The notes under the pieces were generated by a model, which ran no database searches, was not told the origin of the DNA, and saw only the letters and a program-made list of their open reading frames with translations. From Chromatiaceae bacterium (GTDB taxonomy: Bacteria; Pseudomonadota; Gammaproteobacteria; Chromatiales; Chromatiaceae), in NCBI GenBank assembly GCA_016880695.1, contig JAEHCY010000237.1, positions 1 to 5,555 on the forward strand: a stretch of 5,555 nucleotides of DNA, written 5' to 3'. The position numbers and the translations under genes are program-made. Below, piece after piece: positions 1 through 5,410 of this stretch (position 1 is the stretch's first letter; each line of letters starts with the position of its first letter).

Positions 1-22
1 CCGGAACGGTCCACCGATCTCG

Positions 23-472
23 TCAGTCGGACTCGGGCCTGCTACCCCGCAGGCGCTTGGTGGCGGAATGTGCCCGCTTGGCCTGCAACCGCCGCTGCTT
101 CGAGGCGAGCGTGGGGCGAGTGGGCTTGCGCGGCTTGGGCCGCTCGGTTGCCCGTTGTACCAGCCGCAATAGGCGTTCCCGTGCGTCTTGACGATTGCGC
201 TCTTGGGTGCGATAGCGGTGGGCATCGATGAGCAGCACACCCTCACTGGTGACCCGGCGACCGGCAAGCCGGATCAGCCGCTCGCGGACCTCCTCGGGCA
301 GCGATGCGGATCGGGCCACGTCGAAACGCAACTGCACGGCCGTGGCCACCTTGTTGACATTTTGTCCGCCCGGGCCGGGAGCGCACACGAAGCGCTCCTC
401 GAGCTCGCGCTCATCGATCTGGATGCCGGACGTCACCTCCACCACCCTGTCCCCAGAGATCGACAAACCCAT
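23..472 (-). CDS. arfB: ArfB (YaeJ)-type peptidyl-tRNA hydrolase, ribosome rescue factor
   Basis: This 149-residue protein should hydrolyse peptidyl-tRNA on ribosomes stalled at the 3' end of non-stop mRNA, freeing the ribosome without tmRNA. The sequence shows a GGQ catalytic motif at residues 35-37 inside GPGGQNVNK, the RF-1-like core (TAVQLRFDV, about 45-52; SLPEEVRERL, about 57-66), and a Lys/Arg-rich tail from about 110 to 146 with the KPTRPT and SKQRRLQ-KR signatures. In E. coli ArfB this tail enters the empty mRNA channel. E. coli ArfB is 140 residues, so the length fits. I chose the ATG at 472 because it gives near-family length. GTG codons 9-12 codons downstream would align better with the E. 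coli N-terminus and are real alternatives, since no strong Shine-Dalgarno marks the ATG. The gene starts 10 bp after the yajD-like stop, so co-transcription is likely. The domain layout excludes RF1/RF2, which are much longer. Confidence 0.93.
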   Translation of the reverse strand: MGLSISGDRVVEVTSGIQIDERELEERFVCAPGPGGQNVNKVATAVQLRFDVARSASLPEEVRERLIRLAGRRVTSEGVLLIDAHRYRTQERNRQDARERLLRLVQRATERPKPRKPTRPTLASKQRRLQAKRAHSATKRLRGSRPESD

Positions 473-482
473 GCGGCCTGGC

Positions 483-884
483 TCAGGAGCTGTCCTTGAG
501 CAGGCGGGCGAGGTCTCCAAACGGCCGGTGGGTGGTGGTGCTCGGTCCTTCGCCAACGGAGGCCCCGTCCGCGGCGAGGTGATCCTCGTAACGGCGGTGC
601 TCGTTATCGTGGCAGTAGAGGCATAGTAGCTCCCAGTTACTGCCATCGGGTGGGTTGTTGTCGTGGTCGCCATCGCGGTGGTGCACCGTGAGCTCGCGCA
701 GATTAGTCCGGGTGAAGCTCCGGCCACAGCGCCCGCAAACCCAAGCGTAGAGTTTCAGTGCCCGCTCGCGATAGCCCCGTTCGCGCTCCTCGCGGGCACG
801 TCGCGCCGCTGCAACCACCTCATCGAGGCGGCTGCCAACGGAGGGATCGCCCCGGTTCGGGGGGCCAGAGGAATTCGTCGTCAT
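483..884 (-). CDS. yajD: YajD-like HNH nuclease
   Basis: This 133-residue protein belongs to the HNH endonuclease fold and closely resembles E. coli YajD. Visible motifs are WVCGRC (Cys50, Cys53), NLRELTVHH with His68-His69, the NNPPDGSNWELLCLYCHD block, and a second pair Cys88/Cys91 followed by His92 and His96. The four cysteines can form a structural zinc knuckle. The H-N-H residues form the metal-dependent beta-beta-alpha catalytic site. The C-terminal PFGDLARLLK also matches the YajD end. The N-terminus is about 25 residues longer than in E. coli and rich in Arg/Glu (EVVAAARRAREERERGYRE), which suggests a charged helix. The start is supported by GGAG (894-891), 6 nt upstream of the ATG. 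The family is commonly annotated as a putative HNH nuclease; its substrate in the cell is not established. It is first in a two-gene unit with arfB. Confidence 0.93.
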   Translation of the reverse strand: MTTNSSGPPNRGDPSVGSRLDEVVAAARRAREERERGYRERALKLYAWVCGRCGRSFTRTNLRELTVHHRDGDHDNNPPDGSNWELLCLYCHDNEHRRYEDHLAADGASVGEGPSTTTHRPFGDLARLLKDSS

Positions 885-1361
885 CGGATACTCCAGTGGT
901 TCGAAACACCCTAGATACCGCAGTTGGAACCGCTCTGCCCTGCGAGATGCCCCCGCCGAACAAGGCTACTGGGGACCAACGGGTTCTCATCCGTTCGAAA
1001 AATCGCCGTTCGTCCGGAAGTAGCCGCGTAGCGAGGGAACGCCCCCAATCGGCCACGCAGCAGCAGCGCGTCCTGTCCGCCTGGTCGAAGGGGGCGCACA
1101 CGCGGCAACTGCTGAGTCGCGGATGCACCCCCCAAGCGGCCTTCGCTTCGCCAACCTCCAAGCAGTACCGGACCGTAGCTTCGGAAAGTGTAGCCGAATC
1201 GGCCTGCTACCTGGTGAGCCCAAGGACTTCGGTTACTTCGGTGGAAGCCGAGGGTGAAACCCTATATTCTCCCGGTCAATCCGCCCGCGGCCGGAGCACC
1301 CCGAACCGCTGGGCCAGCACCCCGGCATTGGAGTCTCGCAGAAACTCAGTCGCTTGCCGAC
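885..1361. other. Intergenic region without a confident gene; possible dispersed repeat
   Basis: This divergent gap lies between the minus-strand yajD unit and the plus-strand glycosyltransferase. Open frames cross it on both strands, but none has a convincing Shine-Dalgarno or recognisable domain. Visible elements are an inverted repeat AACGG/CCGTT around 978-995 with an 8-nt loop, the hexamer CGTTCG repeated nearby, a tandem ACTTCGGT pair (1226-1242), and a TATATT box at 1263-1268. The minus-strand frame at 1161-820 contains a stretch (ERMRTRWSPVALFGGG) reminiscent of short hypothetical proteins encoded by repeated intergenic elements in related bacteria. That resemblance is from memory and unverified. 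Promoters for the flanking genes must lie here, but I cannot name a good -35/-10 pair. Confidence 0.4.
1236..1253 (+). promoter_or_regulatory. Small hairpin in the glycosyltransferase leader with GGAAG in its loop
   Basis: CTTCGG (1236-1241) can pair with CCGAGG (1248-1253), five canonical pairs plus one G-U, with loop TGGAAG. It sits immediately before an in-frame GTG at 1254 that is an alternative start of the glycosyltransferase. If GTG 1254 is used, the hairpin would present or hide the Shine-Dalgarno-like GGAAG. If ATG 1362 is used, it is just part of the leader or lies upstream of the promoter. Stems this short can arise by chance. Confidence 0.2.
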
Positions 1362-3002
1362 ATGGTTACGACACCAAACTCCGAGCCCCGCGCCATCACC
1401 CCCCTTTGGCGACGACACTGGGGCGCGCTCGCCCTGGCGGTGGTGATCCTGCTCGGCATCCTCCGGATTGCGGCGACCTATCCCGAATACACCCAGACCA
1501 TCGACGAGGTCGAGCACGTCGCCGCCGGCATGGAGTGGCTGGACCGCGGCACCTTCGTGCGCGGACCCGAGCACCCACCGCTCTCGCGGATCGCCGCCGC
1601 CCTAGGTCCCTATCTGGAGGGTATTCGCTCCCAGGGCAAAGAGGACTTTTGGGAGGAAGGCAACGCCATCCTCCATGCCAACGATAACTATTGGCTCAAC
1701 CTTTCCCTTGCCCGCGCGGGCATCCTGCCATTCTTCGTCCTCGCCGCCCTGGTGGTATGGCACTGGACCCGCACCCTCTTCGGAGCCCGCCCAGCATTCC
1801 TGGCCACGCTGTTATTCACTACCCTTCCCACGGTCCTCGCCCACGCTGGCCTCGCGACCACCGACCTGCCCCTGACAGCCACGCTGATCGCGGCCCTCTA
1901 CGCCTTCGACCGCTGGCTCGCCAGTCCTAACCCGCGGCGGGCGCTGGTGCTGGGACTAACGGCCGGGCTGGCGGTGGCTACCAAGTTCTCCGCCCTGCTC
2001 TTTCTCCCGGTCTGTGGCGCCCCGCTGCTTCTGCTGCGCTATCTCGCCGGCCGCCGCCCGCAGGGGCCACCGCATCCGCCCCTTGGCGGGGCACTGTTAT
2101 CCTTCGGCGGCAGCATCCTGATCGGTGTGCTGACCGTCTGGGCGTTGTATCGATTCTCGATCTCCGACACCGGCGTACCAGCGCCGGAGCTGTTTGAGGG
2201 CATCGCCTTCGTCCTGCGTCACAACCGTATCGGCCATCTCTCCTTCCTGCTCGGTGAGGTCCGTACCACGGGCTGGTGGTACTTTTTCCCGATTGCCCTC
2301 CTGTTCAAGACCCCCCTGCCGTTTCTGCTGCTGGCGGCGACCGGTCTGGTGCTGCTCTTGAGCCGCGCTCGCCAGGGGGAGACACCCCTGATCCTCGCCC
2401 CCGGTCTTGTGGCGATCGCCATGCTGTTGTCGGTGCTGCCGGTGGACCTCAACATCGGCGTCCGCCACATCCTTCCCATCTATCCCTTCCTCGCCATGCT
2501 TGGTGGCTACGCGGCCATGGCCCTGTGGAATGCTGCCCGCCAACGGCTGCCCAAGCGCATCCTGGTGGGACTCTTGCTGGCGGGACAACTCACAAGCTCC
2601 ATCGCCGCCCACCCCGACTACCTGCCCTATTTCAATGTCCTCGCGGGCGAGCATCCGGAGAAGATCCTGGTGGATAGCGACCTCGACTGGGGTCAGGACC
2701 TCGACCGCCTGGCCCGCGTGCTGAAGACAATGGGGGTGCAGGAGGTATCCATCTGCTACTTCGGCTCGGCTGACCTCAGCCGCCACGGCCTCCCGAACTG
2801 GCGACAACTACCGCCCAACCATCCCGTCACCGGTTGGGTGGCCATCAGTACCTTCTGCTACACGCTGGGGAACTTCATCCGCCCCTACACCGGCTACCAC
2901 TGGCTCGACGCCTACCAACCGGTGCGTGCGGTTGGCCACTCGATGCACCTCTATCACATCCCCGCCGCGGACAATTCCCCACCGCACACTCCCAATCCCT
3001 AG
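1362..3002 (+). CDS. GT39/PMT-family membrane glycosyltransferase (GT-C fold)
   Basis: This 546-residue integral membrane protein has about ten hydrophobic segments (roughly 24-39, 121-135, 144-165, 169-182, 193-225, 241-263, 305-333, 343-361, 369-389, 399-415). Enzymes of this family transfer a sugar from a polyprenyl-phosphate donor on the periplasmic face; the acceptor cannot be predicted here. Signature features are Asp48-Glu49 (TIDEVEH) in the first outer loop, the usual position of the GT-C catalytic acid; EHPPL at 70-74; a second acidic site in ATTDLP (Asp168); ATKFSALLFLP with Lys208; GVRHILPIYPFL at about 366-377; and DSDLDWGQDL near 438-447. The C-terminal soluble part is about 130 residues. 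The frame is open back to a GTG at 1254, which has GGAAG nearby and would give 582 residues. I prefer the ATG at 1362 because third-position GC falls from about 80% just after it to about 54% in the 35 codons before it, although no good Shine-Dalgarno precedes it. No carrier-synthesis or LPS gene is adjacent. Confidence 0.9.
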   Translation: MVTTPNSEPRAITPLWRRHWGALALAVVILLGILRIAATYPEYTQTIDEVEHVAAGMEWLDRGTFVRGPEHPPLSRIAAALGPYLEGIRSQGKEDFWEEGNAILHANDNYWLNLSLARAGILPFFVLAALVVWHWTRTLFGARPAFLATLLFTTLPTVLAHAGLATTDLPLTATLIAALYAFDRWLASPNPRRALVLGLTAGLAVATKFSALLFLPVCGAPLLLLRYLAGRRPQGPPHPPLGGALLSFGGSILIGVLTVWALYRFSISDTGVPAPELFEGIAFVLRHNRIGHLSFLLGEVRTTGWWYFFPIALLFKTPLPFLLLAATGLVLLLSRARQGETPLILAPGLVAIAMLLSVLPVDLNIGVRHILPIYPFLAMLGGYAAMALWNAARQRLPKRILVGLLLAGQLTSSIAAHPDYLPYFNVLAGEHPEKILVDSDLDWGQDLDRLARVLKTMGVQEVSICYFGSADLSRHGLPNWRQLPPNHPVTGWVAISTFCYTLGNFIRPYTGYHWLDAYQPVRAVGHSMHLYHIPAADNSPPHTPNP

Positions 3003-3240
3003 ACGCACCAACCACCGACAACGTCTGATACCGCTCCACCCCCTACCCTCCTTGCTACAGGGAGATGGAGTCCTGGGTTATGTATCTTGCATACAACAGA
3101 ACGGCTGGATGCTGCCTCGACCTTCTTCTGACCAGACCCCAGATAGAAAAGTGTTTTCATTGATTATTAGTTGGTTAAAAAATTTTACTGGAATCGACTT
3201 TTAAACCTACAGAACTGAGCTATAGTGATCACTACCGGCA
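3003..3240. other. AT-rich intergenic stretch with candidate promoter elements
   Basis: No gene is visible between the glycosyltransferase stop and the leader of the small gene. A 5-bp dyad TGTAT-cttgc-ATACA lies at 3081-3095. From about 3140 to 3225 base composition turns clearly AT-rich against a GC-rich background, as expected of a promoter region. TTGATT (3160-3165) and TTTACT (3184-3189) are 18 bp apart and each matches 4 of 6 consensus sigma70 positions. TATAGT (3221-3226) matches 5 of 6 of the -10 consensus but has no well-spaced -35. I see no hairpin followed by a T-run that would end glycosyltransferase transcription. Confidence 0.35.
3223..3234. promoter_or_regulatory. 12-bp perfect palindrome, candidate operator
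   Basis: TAGTGATCACTA is a perfect inverted repeat without a spacer. It overlaps the last bases of the -10-like TATAGT and lies at the end of the AT-rich stretch, about 180 nt before the small gene's start. A dimeric repressor site at a transcription start would look like this. The contained TGATCA is common, so the functional reading is only a proposal. Confidence 0.3.
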
Positions 3241-3250
3241 CTGAAAAGAC

Positions 3251-3406
3251 ACAGCTCGTTGGTTTTACACAACGGTTCTGTCGGTGGCTGAAAACCGGGC
3301 TAAACCAGGCCCGCAGTGCCCAGAAACCCACCGATGGGATGTGCTGCACCGAAATCCACATCGGCCGAATGCCCGCCGTGCGCGACTCGGCCGGTTTCAG
3401 AGGAGG
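3251..3406 (+). promoter_or_regulatory. Structured 5' leader, candidate riboswitch or attenuator, ending in AGGAGG
   Basis: Consecutive inverted repeats fill this leader. Hairpin 1 pairs ACAG (3251-3254) with CTGT (3278-3281) and CGTTG (3257-3261) with CAACG (3270-3274). Hairpin 2 pairs TCGGTGG (3281-3287) with CCACCGA (3328-3334), CTG (3288-3290) with CAG (3314-3316), and CGGGC (3296-3300) with GCCCG (3309-3313). Hairpin 3 pairs GATGTG (3338-3343) with CACATC (3357-3362). Hairpin 4 pairs CGGCCGA (3362-3368) with TCGGCCG (3387-3393). A competing helix joins 3288-3298 to 3391-3400 (CTGAAA plus CCGG, 10 bp with one bulged A) and ends directly against the AGGAGG at 3401-3406. The two states cannot coexist, so translation control is plausible. 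Pairings were found by eye without folding energies. I do not recognise a known riboswitch class. Confidence 0.4.
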
Positions 3407-3413
3407 GCTCGCA

Positions 3414-3605
3414 ATGACCGATCTGCAATACAGCACCATCTACGAGATGTGGCGCCAGGGGCTTCACCAGCGTGCCGATCTGGCACGGCGGTGTTGGTCG
3501 CGGGGAAAAGACTTTGAGCTCGAGACCTGGGTCTTGGTGCCATCGACCCTGCGCCGACTGTTGGCAGAGTGCAATCGTGAGGCCCATGCACGGGTGACCC
3601 ACTGA
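3414..3605 (+). CDS. Small hypothetical protein, 63 residues
   Basis: I do not recognise this protein. The start is well supported: a perfect AGGAGG (3401-3406) lies 7 nt before the ATG. The product is soluble and probably mostly helical, has no signal peptide or membrane segment, and is aromatic-rich for its size (Tyr6, Tyr10, Trp13, Trp28, Trp39). It has two cysteines (Cys27, Cys53), several Arg/Glu residues and a basic His-containing end. YSTIYEMWRQGL, LARRCWSRGKDFE and WVLVPSTLRRLLAEC read like real helices rather than a shadow frame. The frame stays open upstream to a GTG at 3225 (126 residues), but that part overlaps the hairpin leader and has no protein-like character. The gene stands alone, about 410 bp after the glycosyltransferase. 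Its regulation is likely through the leader. A chance open frame is possible but less likely given the ribosome binding site. Confidence 0.6.
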   Translation: MTDLQYSTIYEMWRQGLHQRADLARRCWSRGKDFELETWVLVPSTLRRLLAECNREAHARVTH

Positions 3606-4212
3606 GGGGTCCTGCAACGATCTTCATGGGTAACCCGCGGTCAAGGTGCGCTGCGGTAAGTCTACGCAGTCTGTCGTTCAAGGGGTCTGACGCCTCGTCC
3701 CACTGAAACCTCGGGTGTTAGACTTGCGGGCCACGAACGCGTGAGTCGACCCCTTGCTCCACAGAGCCCTCAGCCTCCCGGCCGACGAGCGCCTGGCCTT
3801 AGTGGTGGCGTTGCTCGACCATCGGGTGAACGGCAACGACTTAGCACTTATCGCTTTCATCCCGGTGAATGGAAGGCGGCAGAAAGGGAGACCGATCTCG
3901 TCAAGGGGCAAGGGTTTTCGGTCCCGACGTTGGACAAAATACCGGCAGGGTCAGGCGAGCTTGCGGAAAGCTCCGGGGGCTGGGGATCGGTTGGTGCGGT
4001 TTCTTTTCGAGGTGGGCAGGTGCGGCACGGGCGTGACGACACCCGACTTCGGCACACCAGTACACGGGCGCATCGCCCGCATCATAATCGCTGGAGACAA
4101 TTGCACTGCGGCTTCATCAAACAACGCGCGGACACCCCTTCGTTCCCACCGCCTCCCCGCACCGATCTGGGTTCCGGGAAGAACCAGTGGCATAAGGCTT
4201 GAGAAGCACCCC
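3606..4212. other. Long gap without a confident gene; probably decayed or non-coding
   Basis: Plus-strand frames stay open across much of this stretch (3741-4202 and from 3754 into the cupin gene), but their translations have no recognisable domain beyond one short fragment, odd composition and no ribosome binding sites. GC-rich DNA easily leaves such frames open. Two small inverted repeats are visible: CTGCG/CGCAG at 3651-3669 with a 9-nt loop, and CGGGCG-cat-CGCCCG at 4065-4079. Neither is followed by a T-run, so neither is a clear terminator. The cupin promoter should lie near the right end, but I cannot identify a convincing one. Confidence 0.45.
3754..3822 (+). pseudogene. Possible antitoxin-like relic (addiction-module component fragment)
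   Basis: The translation LHRALSLPADERLALVVALLDH resembles the helical LP-x-EERL-x-LVE-LLDSL core of small addiction-module antitoxins (the TIGR02574-like family). An in-frame TGA at 3742-3744 cuts off any upstream part. After about 23 residues the resemblance ends, and no toxin partner follows. No start with a ribosome binding site is present. If real it is a remnant; a chance similarity of a leucine/alanine-rich helix is about as likely. Confidence 0.2.
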
Positions 4213-4716
4213 ATGCGAATACTCCGCTTGATCAACCTCATCGCTCCGACGGCGGCACTGCTGCTTGGCTTGGGTTGCTTCCCGGTCATGGCCGGCGAGC
4301 CCGAAAGCCGGGCGCCGACCGGTGAGCAGCGCGTCACCCTGATCAAGAGCCCCTCGGAGATCCTCACCCGGCAGCAGCTGCCGAACTTCGTTGGTATCTC
4401 CGCCCAGAGCGCCGGCGCGCGGGGCCTGTCGATGAACCTGGTCATCATCCCACCCGGCGCCTCGGCCGAGCCGCATTTTCACGAAGGCTTCGAGAGCGCT
4501 GTCTATGTGCTCGCAGGCCGCGTGGAGACCCGCTATGGACCGGGGCTCAAGGAATCGGTGATTACCGAGGCAGGGGATTTCCTTTTCATCCCGCCCGATG
4601 TTCCGCACCAGCCGACCAATCTCAGCGCGAGCGAAGCGGCCCGCGCCATCGTGGTGCGCAACGACCCCAATGAGCAGGAGCACGTCATCCTCTATAACCC
4701 AAGCGGCCATGATTGA
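4213..4716 (+). CDS. Exported single-domain cupin protein
   Basis: This 167-residue protein has a Sec-type signal peptide (MRILRLIN, hydrophobic core about 8-25, likely cleavage after VMA at 27). Cys22 lacks a proper lipobox, so it is not a clear lipoprotein. The mature part is one RmlC-like cupin barrel. Motif 1 is PGASAEPHFHEGFESAVYVLAG with His88, His90 and Glu94, and motif 2 is GDFLFIPPDVPHQPTN with His132. Together these give the usual three-His, one-Glu metal site. The Glu-to-Gly spacing in motif 1 is one residue longer than the textbook cupin pattern. The substrate is unknown, and sensor, isomerase and dioxygenase roles are all possible. I chose the ATG at 4213 because the signal peptide begins there; GAGAAG (4201-4206) is a weak ribosome binding site. 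The open frame upstream to 3754 is not protein-like. The stop overlaps the next gene's start, so the two cupins are probably one operon. Confidence 0.9.
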   Translation: MRILRLINLIAPTAALLLGLGCFPVMAGEPESRAPTGEQRVTLIKSPSEILTRQQLPNFVGISAQSAGARGLSMNLVIIPPGASAEPHFHEGFESAVYVLAGRVETRYGPGLKESVITEAGDFLFIPPDVPHQPTNLSASEAARAIVVRNDPNEQEHVILYNPSGHD

Positions 4717-5410
4717 GTCCGGAACCGGACACCCGCAGATGGGGCCCCTCGCGGACGTCAATGCCGATCTCAGCCAGCGCGTGGTGGTTGACACCGAGGC
4801 GATGACCTGGGAGCCGAGCCCGAGCGGCACCGTCTGGCGCAAGCCGCTCTACCGTACAGGGGGCGAGCTCGGATCGGTGACCAGTCTGGTACGCTTCGCC
4901 CCTGGTGGGGGGTTCCGCGAGCACAGCCACCCCGAGGGCGAGGAGATCCTGGTGCTTGCGGGGGTGTTCTCCGACGAGCAGGGAGATTATCCCGCCGGCA
5001 CCTTCCTGATGAATCCCCACGGCAGCCGCCACGCACCGCGCTCACAGAGCGGCTGCACCCTGTTCGTGCGTCTGCGCCAGTATCCTGGCGAGGATCGGCC
5101 GCGGCGGGTGGAAGACACCCGAGCCCCGGCGGGCTGGCAACCGGGCCTGGTCGAGGGGCTCAGGGTCCGCCCCCTCTACGCCCAGGGCGGTTTTCCCGAG
5201 AACGTGGCGCTGGTGCGCTGGGAGGCCGGCACCCGGTTCCATCGCCACAGCCATTGGGGCGGCGAGGATATCCTGGTGCTGAAGGGCGAGTAGTGCGACG
5301 AGCATGGCCGCTATCGGCAAGGCACCTGGATTCGCAGCCCACACCTGAGCCAGCACGCCCCATTCTCCGAGACGGGGTGCCTCATCTATGTCCGCGTGGG
5401 CGGGCTTTGA
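4709..5410 (+). pseudogene. ChrR-like bi-cupin protein interrupted by in-frame TAG
   Basis: The frame encodes two cupin domains resembling the cupin part of ChrR-type anti-sigma proteins, without the N-terminal zinc-binding anti-sigma domain. It would be cytoplasmic. Domain 1 has SQRVVVDTEAMTW, then His72, His74 and Glu78/Glu79 (HSHPEGEEILVLAG) and His108 (GSRHAP). Domain 2 has His180, His182 and Glu186 (HSHWGGEDILVLKGE). Translation stops at TAG 5291-5293 after 194 residues. In the same frame the family sequence continues for 38 more codons (CDEHGRYRQGTWIRSPHLSQHAP...) to TGA 5408-5410, including the expected ligand His216. The TAG aligns with Phe88 of domain 1 (GVFSDE against GE-stop-CDE), so a single base change is enough. 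The ATG at 4709 overlaps the upstream cupin by 8 bp; ATG 4739 is an alternative. The remnant could still give a working first domain. No sigma factor gene is present in the window. Confidence 0.85.
5291..5293 (+). other. In-frame amber codon inside the bi-cupin reading frame
   Basis: TAG follows the GGEDILVLKGE segment and is followed without frame change by the conserved remainder of the second cupin domain. Possible explanations are a recent nonsense mutation, a base-call error, or suppression or readthrough. Nothing in the window (suppressor tRNA, pyrrolysine genes) supports recoding. Confidence 0.8.

Noticed and set aside
11..25. Short word CCGATCTCGTCA shared with 3891-3904 as an insertion-site repeat
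   Set aside because: The match is only about a dozen bases, with no flanking similarity, terminal repeats or transposase, so it is a chance match.
473..727. Upstream extension of arfB to 234 residues
   Set aside because: The extra 85 residues are Thr/Pro/Ala-rich, unrelated to ArfB, and overlap the yajD-like gene in another frame. The family starts near the ATG at 472.
885..1000. tRNA gene suggested by GGTTCGAA-like words
   Set aside because: No cloverleaf with acceptor and anticodon stems could be drawn around them on either strand.
1254..1361. N-terminal 36-residue extension of the glycosyltransferase from GTG 1254
   Set aside because: Third-position GC is much lower than in the body of the gene and the peptide has no family features. 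It is kept as an alternative because GGAAG lies nearby.
2097..2807. 236-codon open frame on the minus strand
   Set aside because: It is a Gln/Glu-rich shadow lying wholly inside the glycosyltransferase gene.
4065..4079. CGGGCG-cat-CGCCCG hairpin as a terminator
   Set aside because: There is no T-run after it on either strand and no gene ends just before it. A 3-nt-loop GC hairpin is common in such DNA.
3754..4212. 153-residue N-terminal extension of the exported cupin
   Set aside because: It would bury the signal peptide, has no ribosome binding site, and its composition is not protein-like apart from a short antitoxin-like piece.
4117..4842. 241-codon minus-strand open frame opposite the cupin genes
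   Set aside because: It mirrors the two cupin genes, whose motifs on the plus strand are unmistakable.
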